In this document: in pieces, positions 11,181 to 22,231 of the stretch | Layout: the number at the start of each line of letters is the position of its first letter | Numbering within the stretch: position 1 is the first letter of the stretch | Assembly: GCF_900109175.1 (NCBI RefSeq) | Contig: NZ_FNZE01000001.1 | Span: forward strand, 62,001 to 126,000 | From: Pseudomonas linyingensis | GTDB taxonomy: Bacteria > Pseudomonadota > Gammaproteobacteria > Pseudomonadales > Pseudomonadaceae | Length of the DNA: 64,000 nucleotides | Direction of reading: 5' to 3' | Position numbers and translations under genes: made by a program | Notes under the pieces: model-generated | What the model was told of the DNA's origin: nothing | Seen by the model: the letters and a program-made list of their open reading frames with translations, nothing else | Databases searched by the model: none

Positions 11181-11209
11181 CTTGAATCGCCGTCAATCGT
11201 CCTCATCTA
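11181..11209 (+). promoter_or_regulatory. Sigma-32 (RpoH) heat-shock promoter of clpB
   Basis: -35 CTTGAAT (11181-11187), 13-base spacer, -10 CCTCATCTA (11201-11209), very close to the RpoH consensus CTTGAAA/CCCCATnTA. The clpB start lies ~85 bases downstream. Confidence 0.85.
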
Positions 11210-11294
11210 TCCTGCAATCGAATCCCCAGGCGGACTCGCTGTGCTTGTCGGGTGCCTGTTGCCCGGTCCGCCGTTGCTTACGAAGGACGAATCC

Positions 11295-13859
<2,565 letters not shown>

Positions 13860-13903
13860 GGTCGGGTCAGGTGGCCGGGGGATCCCGGCCATGCGGATAA
13901 CCC

Positions 13904-13937
13904 AAAGGCACGGCGCCGCGAGAGCCGTGCCTTTTTT
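13904..13937. terminator. Terminator between clpB and the DUF1631 gene
   Basis: Stem AAAGGCACGGC/GCCGTGCCTTT (13904-13914, 13924-13934) followed by more T. It lies between convergent genes; the A-run on the left arm would allow function in both directions. Confidence 0.9.
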
Positions 13938-13954
13938 GCTGCAGGCGTCGGGGC

Positions 13955-16300
13955 TCAGCCGTCTGCCGGTTGGTCTTCCTCGAGGCGCTGCAGGACCCGG
14001 TAGATCGCCTGCAGGGCGCGCTCCATCAGCGGCGTGTCGGTCGGCTCGCCGAGCAACTGCACGCTGCCGTCGTGCAGCGCCTGGGCCAGGCGTGCCGCCG
14101 GCCAGGTGCGGTTGTGCTCGCCGCTGGGATCGATGAACAGGTAGCGGCGGGTGGCCGGACTGAACCAGGACAGGCGCAGGCGGCGCATCTGGCCGTCCTC
14201 GTGGAAGCCGAACAGGCTACCGAACGGTAGGGCCTGCAACTGTTGCAGCTGGGCTTCCAGTTCCTCGGTCAGCGCATCGCTCGCGGGTAGCTCGTCTTCC
14301 GGGCCGGCCTGCAGCTTGGTGCCCAGCAGGCTCTTCGGCAGTCTGGCCTGCAGGCCGGCGACCAGCTCGGGCTGCCGGGCCTGCACGGCGTGCTGGCAGG
14401 CGACCACGTCCTGCAGCAGGCCGCGGATGTCGGCTTCGGGCAGGCTGCCCAGCTGCTGCAGCCCTTCGCGCAGTTGTTCCAGCAAGGCCAGCCGTGCCCG
14501 CTGCATGCGCTCGCGGTCGTTGCGGCTCAATGGCGTGCAGCTCCAGGCCAGTTGTTCGGCGACCTGGCAGGCGCTCTGCCATTCCTCGCTCTGCTCGCCC
14601 GTGCGCAGGTGGATCAGGGTCAGCACGTCGCGCCAGCCATTTTCCAGCAGCTCCTGCATCAGGCGCGGCAGTGCACGGTCATGCAGCACCTGGCGGATCT
14701 GTTGGGCAGCCTGGCTGCGCGCCGCAAGCAGGCGGTCGCGACCGCGGGCGGTATCCAGCGTGCGCCGCTCACGCAGCTCGATGCGCTGCTGCAGGCGGCG
14801 CAGGTGCGCCTCGAAGTCCTCGAGCAGCAGGGAGAACCGCGCGCGATCCTCGCTGAAGTCCTGGATGATGCGCTCGACGATTTCCTGCATCTTCGCCAGC
14901 AGGCCGCTGGCATCGCTGTCCTCGACGAAGCGGGTGCCGGCCTTGGCCATGCTGTCGAGCAGCCGGCGTGCCGGGTGGTCGCCGTGGGTGAACAGACGGC
15001 GATCCCGCAGGGCGAGCTTCAGGTAGGGCGTGTGCAGGTGGGAGAGTACGGTCTTGCAGCGATCCGGCAGGGCGGGGTCGTCAAGGATGAAGGCGAACAG
15101 CATGCCCACCAGATCGATGATGTCCGCATCCTCGTCACTCAGTTGCGGACGCTCGGGCAGGGTGCAGGCAGCCTCCAGCTCGGCGTACAGGCGCGCCTTG
15201 AGCTGTCCGGCATCCTGCGGTCGTTGCATCTCCTGGGTGATCTTGTGGGCGGTGACCTGCTGCAGACGGGTCAACGCGGCCATCAGCTCGTCTGCGCTGT
15301 AGGTTCCGCTCGAGGCGGGCGGTGGCCCCGGGTTTACGGGGGTAATAGGGTCGCCCACGCTGTTGCCAGTGCCAGTGCCAGTGCCAGTGCCAGTGCCAGT
15401 GCCAGTGCCAGTGCCAGTGCCAGTGCCAGTGCCAGTGTGGCGCCGGCTGAGCAGCTGGGTGACGCCGCGAAACAGCTGCTCGCCGCTGCTGTCCACCGCC
15501 TCCGGCCAGTTGTCGTTGCGGCGCTGGCGGCTTTCGGTGACAGGCTGCGGGCTGCTCGGGGCGCTGGCGGGCGCTGACGGCCTGTGCGGGCGCGGCGGCT
15601 TGTCGCTGAGCTGCGGCAGGATGCCGGCCTCGATCAGCTGCTGGTTGAGAGTGGCATACAGACTGTCGAGCGAGCCCATGACCTGCTGCTCGAACAGTTC
15701 ATAGAGGATGCGGCGGATCGTCAGCGGCAATGGTAGCGGCTCGCCGGCCAGTGCCTGGCGGAAGGCCTCGGCGATGGCGCGGGGGCCGAAGGGTAGCGCC
15801 TGCTGCAATGCCGCCTGCGGCGCGGGGCACAGGTGCGCCAGACGTTGCTCCAGTGGCCGCAGCAGCGTGGCGCAGTGGCTCTGGCAGCGCTTGACCAGCT
15901 TGTCGAGCAGCAGGTCTTCCTCGTGCTCTTCGTGGGCGACGAGCGACAGCTGGTCACGGGCGCTGGGGGGCGGAACTGCGCTCTCGACACGGCTGCCGGA
16001 AAGATAGGCTGCGAAGTCGCTGGAGAGCTGCTGGTGGAAGTGGCGGACGATCGCGGTCCGCTGTTTGCGTACCTCGCGCATGCCGTCGAAGAACAGTACC
16101 TGTTCGCGATTGTTGGCAGCCTTGTCGGCCAGGGCAAACAGGGTGTCGTCCACCTGTTCGAAGGTGCGCGTCAGGTACGGGTCGAGATGGTTCATCACCT
16201 GCTGGCGGCACGCCTGCTCGAGCTGGCCGAAGCGTGGCTGGATGCTGCGGCCGGCGAGGGCGCTGGGGGCGGAAAGATCTGGCGGTGGCGTATGGCTCAT
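13955..16300 (-). CDS. DUF1631 domain-containing protein with internal Thr-Gly repeat
   Basis: A 781-residue cytoplasmic protein of the DUF1631 family (sometimes mislabelled thymidine phosphorylase). The N-terminal ~270 residues and the C-terminal ~400 are rich in Leu, Gln, Arg and Glu helices, with patches of predicted coiled coil ('FEAHLRRLQQRIELRERR'). Between them a low-complexity stretch includes a run of alternating Thr-Gly at ~289-312, encoded by a 12-copy hexanucleotide repeat. The C-terminus ('FIDPSGEHNRTWPAARLAQAL') has PilZ-like flavour. The ATG at 16300 is chosen because the 46 residues before it do not look like protein; its ribosome site is weak. Function unknown. Confidence 0.85.
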   Translation of the reverse strand: MSHTPPPDLSAPSALAGRSIQPRFGQLEQACRQQVMNHLDPYLTRTFEQVDDTLFALADKAANNREQVLFFDGMREVRKQRTAIVRHFHQQLSSDFAAYLSGSRVESAVPPPSARDQLSLVAHEEHEEDLLLDKLVKRCQSHCATLLRPLEQRLAHLCPAPQAALQQALPFGPRAIAEAFRQALAGEPLPLPLTIRRILYELFEQQVMGSLDSLYATLNQQLIEAGILPQLSDKPPRPHRPSAPASAPSSPQPVTESRQRRNDNWPEAVDSSGEQLFRGVTQLLSRRHTGTGTGTGTGTGTGTGTGTGTGTGNSVGDPITPVNPGPPPASSGTYSADELMAALTRLQQVTAHKITQEMQRPQDAGQLKARLYAELEAACTLPERPQLSDEDADIIDLVGMLFAFILDDPALPDRCKTVLSHLHTPYLKLALRDRRLFTHGDHPARRLLDSMAKAGTRFVEDSDASGLLAKMQEIVERIIQDFSEDRARFSLLLEDFEAHLRRLQQRIELRERRTLDTARGRDRLLAARSQAAQQIRQVLHDRALPRLMQELLENGWRDVLTLIHLRTGEQSEEWQSACQVAEQLAWSCTPLSRNDRERMQRARLALLEQLREGLQQLGSLPEADIRGLLQDVVACQHAVQARQPELVAGLQARLPKSLLGTKLQAGPEDELPASDALTEELEAQLQQLQALPFGSLFGFHEDGQMRRLRLSWFSPATRRYLFIDPSGEHNRTWPAARLAQALHDGSVQLLGEPTDTPLMERALQAIYRVLQRLEEDQPADG
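15365..15436. repeat. Hexanucleotide microsatellite, 12 copies of GCCAGT
   Basis: Twelve uninterrupted copies, starting every 6 bases from 15365 to 15431. It lies in frame inside the DUF1631 gene and encodes alternating Thr-Gly. Because the unit is 6 bases, copy-number change would lengthen or shorten a linker without breaking the frame. Confidence 0.97.
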
Positions 16301-16400
16301 GATGGTCTGGCGGGCCAGCGCCCTGCACTCTCGGAAGTGGTGCACATATAGCAAGTGGAGGGGGTTATGCCAAGCACTGAAAAAAAACCTGATCGCAGGG

Positions 16401-16428
16401 TTGACGGATGTTTTTAAATGCGTAGAAT
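16401..16428 (+). promoter_or_regulatory. Promoter of the tRNA-Asn/Pro/Lys operon
   Basis: TTGACG (16401-16406), 16-base spacer, TAGAAT (16423-16428), followed by a GC-rich discriminator (GCCGCGCC) of the kind found at stringently controlled stable-RNA promoters. tRNA-Asn begins 66 bases downstream. Confidence 0.8.
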
Positions 16429-16493
16429 GCCGCGCCACTGATACGGGAAATCGGCAACGCCGAAACCTGTTGAGGGGTTGAAAGTATTACCGT

Positions 16494-16569
16494 TCCGCGA
16501 TAGCTCAGTCGGTAGAGCAAATGACTGTTAATCATTGGGTCCCTGGTTCGAGTCCAGGTCGCGGAGCCA
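16494..16569 (+). tRNA. tRNA-Asn (GTT)
   Basis: Seventy-six bases including encoded CCA. The acceptor stem TCCGCGA/TCGCGGA pairs, the anticodon loop reads CTGTTAA with GTT at 16527-16529, and the T-arm contains GGTTCGAGTCC. Confidence 0.97.
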
Positions 16570-16578
16570 ACTTTCAGA

Positions 16579-16655
16579 CGGGGTATAGCGCAGTCCGGTA
16601 GCGCGCCTGCTTTGGGAGCAGGATGTCGGGAGTTCGAATCCCCCTACCCCGACCA
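16579..16655 (+). tRNA. tRNA-Pro (TGG)
   Basis: Seventy-seven bases with encoded CCA. The acceptor CGGGGTA/TACCCCG pairs, the anticodon loop TTTGGGA gives anticodon TGG, and the T-arm has GTTCGAATC. It is 9 bases after tRNA-Asn. Confidence 0.97.
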
Positions 16656-16660
16656 GTTTT

Positions 16661-16735
16661 GGGTCGTTAGCTCAGTGGTAGAGCAGTTGGCTTTTAACCA
16701 ATTGGTCGTAGGTTCGAATCCCACACGACCCACCA
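16661..16735 (+). tRNA. tRNA-Lys (TTT)
   Basis: Seventy-five bases with encoded CCA. The acceptor GGGTCGT/ACGACCC pairs, the anticodon loop CTTTTAA gives TTT, and the T-arm has GGTTCGAATCC. It is 5 bases after tRNA-Pro. Confidence 0.97.
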
Positions 16736-16758
16736 TCTTGCCTTCTTCGGAAGGACTG

Positions 16759-16797
16759 AAAAGCTGGAAGTGCCGCAAGGCCTTCCAGCTTTTTTTG
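16759..16797 (+). terminator. Terminator of the tRNA operon
   Basis: Stem AAAAGCTGGAAG/CTTCCAGCTTTT followed by a T-run, 24 bases past tRNA-Lys. Confidence 0.9.
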
Positions 16798-16852
16798 TTT
16801 GTCCGCGTTTTTTGTCCGCCCACCGGGCCGCCCTCCTGTCGCCGTGGCGGCT

Positions 16853-16887
16853 CGGGTGGATAACGCCGCTGGCGGCGTATCCACCCG
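16853..16887. repeat. Intergenic inverted repeat CGGGTGGATA…TATCCACCCG
   Basis: Perfect 10-bp outer arms (16853-16862, 16878-16887) with a second nested stem ACGCCG/CGGCGT. Elements with GGGTGGAT…ATCCACCC ends are dispersed in many Pseudomonas genomes. It lies between the tRNA terminator and the ndh 3' end. Confidence 0.6.
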
Positions 16888-16943
16888 ATTGCCGATGGGC
16901 AGCGTGGTGCGCCGCCCATCCTGCCCCTGCCGGGGCGTTGCCG

Positions 16944-18242
16944 TCAGTGCAGCTTCAGACGCGGCTCGGTGCTGCGGCCGAGGCGGTCGCTGAGCATCAG
17001 CAGCAGGGTGCGGAAGGTGCCGTACAGCGCCATCTGGTGCAGGCGGTAGAGCGACACGTAGAACCAGCGCGCCAGGCGCCCCTCCAGCATCACGTCACCG
17101 GTCAGGTTGCCCATCAGGTTGCCCACCGCACTGAAGCTCGACAGCGAGATCAGCGAACCGTAGTCGCGGTAGCGATACTCCAGCAACGGCTTGCCTTCCA
17201 GGCGGCGCGCCAGCGACTTGGCCAGCAGCGAGGCCTGCTGGTGGGCGGCCTGCGCGCGCGGCGGCACGTTCTTGCCGTCGCCCATCGGACAGGCGGCGCA
17301 GTCGCCGAGCACGAAGATGTGCTCGTCGCGGCTTGACTGCAGGGTCGGCAGGACCACCAGTTGATTGATCCGGTTGGTTTCCAGGCCGTCCAGCTCGCGG
17401 AGGAACTCGGGGGCGCGAATGCCGGCGGCCCAGACCTTGAGGCTGGCCGGGATGAAGTTGCCGTTGGCGGTGCGCAGGCCCTCGGCGCTGACTTCCTGGA
17501 CCGGCGAGCCGACCAGGACCTTGATGCCCAGTTTCTCCAGGGTGCTGTGCACCGGGCGGCTGATGCGTTCGGGCAGGGCGGGGACCACCCGCGGGCCGGC
17601 CTCGATCAGGGTCAGGTTGAGGTTTTCCGGGCGGATGCCGTCGAGGCCGTAGGCCGCCATCAGCAGCGCGGCATGGTGCAGTTCGGCCGCCAGTTCGACT
17701 CCGGTGGCACCGGCGCCGACGATGGCCACGTTGATCTGTCCGGCCCCTTCCTGCTGCGGATGGGCGTGGGCGCACAGGTACTGGTCGAGCAGCAGGTTGT
17801 GGAAGCGCTCGGCCTGGTCGCGCGAATCGAGGAACAGGCAGTGCTCGGCCGCGCCCAGGGTGCCGAAGTCGTTGGTCTTGCTGCCGACCGCCAGCACCAG
17901 GGTGTCGTAGGCGATCTCGCGCGCTGGCACCAGCTCGACGCCGGCGGCGTCGTGCTTGGCTTCCAGCTGGATGGTCTTGCGCGCGCGATCGAGGCCGCAC
18001 ATGCGCCCGGGCTGGAACTTGAAGTGGTTCCACTTGGCCTGGGCGACATAGTTCAGCTCGTCCTCCGAGGAGTTCAGCGAGCCGGCGGCCACCTCGTGCA
18101 GCAGCGGTTTCCAGATGTGGGTGAGGTTGGCGTCAACCAGGGTGATGCGCGCCTGGCCACGCTTGCCCAGGCTGCGGCCAAGGCGGGTGGCCAGTTCGAT
18201 CCCGCCGGCGCCGCCGCCGACAATCACGATGTGATGGGTCAT
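16944..18242 (-). CDS. ndh: Type II NADH:quinone oxidoreductase
   Basis: A 432-residue single-subunit, non-proton-pumping NADH dehydrogenase. An FAD-binding Rossmann motif opens the protein ('IVIVGGGAGGIELA'), a second one for NADH is near residue 170 ('NVAIVGAGATGVELAAEL'), and 'FVLGDCAACP' carries the FAD-pyrophosphate Asp. The C-terminal ~50 residues are hydrophobic and basic, as expected for membrane attachment. It oxidises NADH and reduces ubiquinone at the inner membrane. The ATG at 18242 is preferred over one 15 bases upstream because it begins directly at the Rossmann fold with an upstream GAGA. Confidence 0.95.
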   Translation of the reverse strand: MTHHIVIVGGGAGGIELATRLGRSLGKRGQARITLVDANLTHIWKPLLHEVAAGSLNSSEDELNYVAQAKWNHFKFQPGRMCGLDRARKTIQLEAKHDAAGVELVPAREIAYDTLVLAVGSKTNDFGTLGAAEHCLFLDSRDQAERFHNLLLDQYLCAHAHPQQEGAGQINVAIVGAGATGVELAAELHHAALLMAAYGLDGIRPENLNLTLIEAGPRVVPALPERISRPVHSTLEKLGIKVLVGSPVQEVSAEGLRTANGNFIPASLKVWAAGIRAPEFLRELDGLETNRINQLVVLPTLQSSRDEHIFVLGDCAACPMGDGKNVPPRAQAAHQQASLLAKSLARRLEGKPLLEYRYRDYGSLISLSSFSAVGNLMGNLTGDVMLEGRLARWFYVSLYRLHQMALYGTFRTLLLMLSDRLGRSTEPRLKLH

Positions 18243-18302
18243 GGGGATGTCTCTCAAGGCTTGGAAAAACCGGGGGAGACTGGCGGCGGCGTACGGGTGC
18301 GA

Positions 18303-18476
18303 TCATGTGACCAGCGAACTCAGCAGGCGGCTCAGCAGGCCCAGGCCGATGACCACGGCCAGCAGAGCGAGCATCAGCCGCCACGGCCGGAACGGCTGGC
18401 GCTTGACCTGATGCTGCGGGGAGCTGAGGTAGTGCTCGACCCGGCGCTGATCTTCGGGGTTCAGACGGCTGGACAT
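18303..18476 (-). CDS. Small membrane protein, DUF3094 family
   Basis: A 57-residue protein with a polar N-terminus ('MSSRLNPEDQRRVEHYLSSP') and one hydrophobic helix at ~34-53 near the C-terminus, so it is probably a single-pass inner-membrane protein. It matches the DUF3094 family found next to ndh in Pseudomonas. It lies 60 bases upstream of ndh on the same strand and may be co-transcribed. Function unknown. Confidence 0.75.
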   Translation of the reverse strand: MSSRLNPEDQRRVEHYLSSPQHQVKRQPFRPWRLMLALLAVVIGLGLLSRLLSSLVT

Positions 18477-18553
18477 GGCAGTCTCGGAATAAGAAATGGA
18501 CCATTCTATGCCTGGCGCCCTGTGCGGCTCAATGCCGCAGGAGCGCAAGGCGC

Positions 18554-19183
18554 TCAGAAGCCCATTTCGACATCGAACAGCAGGGTGCGCGCCTGGTTGT
18601 CGCGCAGGAATGCCGGCGCGTCGGCATGGGCGAACAGCACGCGGGCATAGTTGGGGCCGACGATCGACAGCGAGCGCCAGCCCTGGCGCAGGTACTCGCT
18701 GGGCGGCGGGAAGACGCTGTTGAAGTCGGGGATCTCGCGCTTGAAGCTGACGTAGGCCAGCAGGTCGAGTTCGCCCAGGTCGATGCCGCGCTCTGCATAG
18801 TTGTGCGCCTTCTTGCGCAGGGTCGGACCGAGGCGTTGCTGCACCTCGGCCAGGGTGATGCGTCTGGGCTTGGGCTCGCGGCGCTGCAGCTGGGCAAGGC
18901 TGCTGGCGGCGCGGCGTCGCTCCAGTTCCTCGCGCCACTCGTCGTTCAGGCGGCGGCCCTCGTCGATGACGAAGAACACCTCGAAGCTGGCGTCGCGGTA
19001 CAGCACGTCAGGCGGCTGCTGCATCGGGGTGACGAAGTCCTCCACGCGGTGGGCGATGTTCAGCGCTTGCAGCAGGCGCTGGCAGACCCAGCGTTCGCGT
19101 TCCCACTTGCGGCCGTTGGAGAGAAAGTCGGTGGCCGCCTCGGCCTGGCGCACCAGATGGTGCAGGTAGTCGCGCTCGTCCAT
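18554..19183 (-). CDS. DUF1780 domain-containing protein
   Basis: A 209-residue soluble protein matching the DUF1780 family of Pseudomonas: it begins 'MDERDYLHHLVRQAEAATDF' and contains a conserved 'GRKWERERWVCQRLLQAL' helix. It has no signal peptide or membrane segment. Same strand as the DUF3094 gene and ndh, 77 bases upstream, so the three may form one unit. Biochemical role unknown. Confidence 0.8.
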   Translation of the reverse strand: MDERDYLHHLVRQAEAATDFLSNGRKWERERWVCQRLLQALNIAHRVEDFVTPMQQPPDVLYRDASFEVFFVIDEGRRLNDEWREELERRRAASSLAQLQRREPKPRRITLAEVQQRLGPTLRKKAHNYAERGIDLGELDLLAYVSFKREIPDFNSVFPPPSEYLRQGWRSLSIVGPNYARVLFAHADAPAFLRDNQARTLLFDVEMGF

Positions 19184-19296
19184 GTTGGAAGTGTAGCCGG
19201 CACGCCCCCTCGGCGGTGCCGACGCCAGGTTGTCGCAGTCGCTCTGGGGAGCGTGCCGGCGGTGTAGACTGAAGCGTGCCGATTATCGGAGTGCCC

Positions 19297-19722
19297 ATGC
19301 AGCTGCGCGAAGCCACCCCCGCCGACCATGCCGTTCTCCATGCCCTGTGGGCCCGCACGCCGGGCATTCAGCTGCGCGCCGAGGATGCGTTGGCGCCTTA
19401 TTGCGCCTATCTGGCGCGCAATCCCGGCTTCAGTCTGCTGGCCGAGACCGATGGCCGCGTTGTCGGCTGCCTGCTGGCCGGCCATGACGGCCGGCGTGGC
19501 TACCTGCAGCACCTGGCGGTCGATCCCGGCTATCGGCGGCGTGGCATCGCCAGCGCGCTGATCGCCGCGGTGCTGGCGCGCCTGGCGGCGCAGGGCATCG
19601 CCAAGAGTCATGTCTTCGTTCTCGACGCCGCGCCCGAGGCGCTGGCGTTCTGGCGCGCCCGTTTTGGCTGGGGGGAGCGCGGGGATATCCGGGTCTTTTC
19701 CACGATGGAGCAATCACGATGA
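19297..19722 (+). CDS. GNAT-family N-acetyltransferase
   Basis: A 141-residue acetyltransferase. The acetyl-CoA binding motif A is clear: '[20 protein letters not shown]' (R/QxxGxG/A type) near residues 75-95, followed by '[19 protein letters not shown]'. The ATG at 19297 has CGGAG six bases upstream; a GTG at 19276 is an alternative. Substrate unknown. Its stop overlaps the next start by 4 bases, so it is coupled to the secreted-protein and CbiM-like genes that follow. Confidence 0.9.
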   Translation: MQLREATPADHAVLHALWARTPGIQLRAEDALAPYCAYLARNPGFSLLAETDGRVVGCLLAGHDGRRGYLQHLAVDPGYRRRGIASALIAAVLARLAAQGIAKSHVFVLDAAPEALAFWRARFGWGERGDIRVFSTMEQSR

Positions 19723-20186
19723 AGTGCTGGATATGGCTGGGCCTGGCCCTGTTGGCGAGCGGTGCGCAGGCGCTGGAAACCGGCGAGCGCCTGGCGCCCT
19801 GGACCCTCAGCGACCAGTTCGAGCAGGCCTATACCCTCGACGACGACCTGCGCATCCTGCTGGTGGCGCGCAGCATGGACGCGGCGAAACTGCTGGATGC
19901 CGCCCTGGAAGGGCAGGCCAAGGGCTATCTGGAGGCCCGTCAGGCGCTGTTCGTGGCCGATATCAGCCGCATGCCCGGCCTGATCGGCAAGCTGTTCGCC
20001 ATCCCAGCGATGCGCGAGTACCGCTACCGCGTGCTGCTCGATCGCGAGGCGCAGGTGGTGCCGCAGTACGCCGCGCCGGAACAGGGCGTGCTCTGGCTGC
20101 AGCTGGAGCGGGGCGTGCTGCGTGAACGCCGGGTGTTCAGCGATGCCGCGGCGTTGCGGGCGGCCCTGGAGCAGGTGGCGCCGTGA
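19719..20186 (+). CDS. Secreted small protein of unknown function (thioredoxin-like fold suspected)
   Basis: A 155-residue protein with a short signal peptide ('[18 protein letters not shown]', cleavage after AQA). The mature part begins '[19 protein letters not shown]', which resembles the opening strand region of YtfJ/thioredoxin-like proteins, and contains '[10 protein letters not shown]' and '[10 protein letters not shown]'. The mature protein has no cysteine, so it cannot be a thiol redox enzyme. Related Pseudomonas proteins are sometimes labelled FAD/FMN-containing dehydrogenase, but no flavin motif is visible. It overlaps both neighbours by 4 bases, pointing to a joint role at the envelope. 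Confidence 0.7.
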   Translation: MKCWIWLGLALLASGAQALETGERLAPWTLSDQFEQAYTLDDDLRILLVARSMDAAKLLDAALEGQAKGYLEARQALFVADISRMPGLIGKLFAIPAMREYRYRVLLDREAQVVPQYAAPEQGVLWLQLERGVLRERRVFSDAAALRAALEQVAP

Positions 20187-20887
20187 TCGCCGCGCGGTTG
20201 CTCAGCGAGGCCAGCCTGTGGCTGGGTGCGCTGCTGTTTCTGCCGCTGCTGCTGGCGGCGCTCTGGCAGGCGCCCTGGGTCGAGCTGTTCAGCGATTTCC
20301 GCCGCCAGCACCTGCTGTTCGGCACCGTGCTGGCGCTGTTCCTGCTGTGGCTGGTGCGCCGCGACTTTGCCTCGGGGCTGTCCTTCCACTTCATCGGCAT
20401 GACCGCGGTGACCCTGCTGCTCGACTGGCCGCTGGCGGTGCTCAGTGCCTTCGCCGCGCAGCTGGCGCTGGCTGCGCTGGGTCGTCAGGACTGGCTGGCG
20501 CTGGGGGTGAACGGCGTCCTGCTGATTCTCATCCCGGTGCTGGTCACCGAGGTCTGCGCGCGCTGGGTCGAGCGCCTGCAGCCGCGCAACCTGTTCGTCT
20601 ACATCTTCTTCAGCGGCTTCTTCCCGGCGGCGTTGATTGCCGTGCTGGTGCTGCTCGCCGGTCTGGGCGTGCTGCTGGTCGATGGCATCTACCAGATGCC
20701 GCCCTGGCTCGACGACTTCGTCGGTTTCCTGTGGCTGATCATGTTCCCCGAGGCCTTCATCAACGGCACGGTGGTCACCGCGCTGGTGGTCTACTACCCG
20801 GAGTGGCTGGAGACCTTCAACCGCACCCGCTACCTGCAGGCGCCGTGGAAGGACGAGAGCAAGGACGAGGACGAAAACAGGCGCTGA
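20183..20887 (+). CDS. CbiM-like integral membrane protein (energy-coupling factor permease family)
   Basis: A 234-residue protein with about six to seven hydrophobic segments. Features of the CbiM/NikM S-component family are visible: '[20 protein letters not shown]', then '[15 protein letters not shown]', and '[19 protein letters not shown]' matching the family's C-terminal glycine/Thr motif. However, the metal-binding N-terminal motif (Met-His-Ile-x-Asp-Gly) of true cobalt/nickel S-components is absent. No cbiQ/cbiO partner genes are nearby. Substrate therefore unknown; it could be a standalone transporter or a repurposed membrane protein working with the secreted product of the preceding gene. 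Confidence 0.7.
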   Translation: MIAARLLSEASLWLGALLFLPLLLAALWQAPWVELFSDFRRQHLLFGTVLALFLLWLVRRDFASGLSFHFIGMTAVTLLLDWPLAVLSAFAAQLALAALGRQDWLALGVNGVLLILIPVLVTEVCARWVERLQPRNLFVYIFFSGFFPAALIAVLVLLAGLGVLLVDGIYQMPPWLDDFVGFLWLIMFPEAFINGTVVTALVVYYPEWLETFNRTRYLQAPWKDESKDEDENRR

Positions 20888-20908
20888 GTCTGTCCCGTCG
20901 CCCGGCCG

Positions 20909-22223
<1,315 letters not shown>

Positions 22224-22231
<8 letters not shown>

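Noticed and set aside
15361-15440. CRISPR-like or phase-variable tract
   Set aside because: It is a simple 6-base microsatellite without spacers, and in-frame changes cannot switch the gene off.
16494-16735. tRNA cluster as a possible integration site for a mobile element
   Set aside because: No integrase, no direct repeat of a tRNA 3' end and no foreign-looking genes nearby; ndh and clpB blocks are ordinary chromosome.
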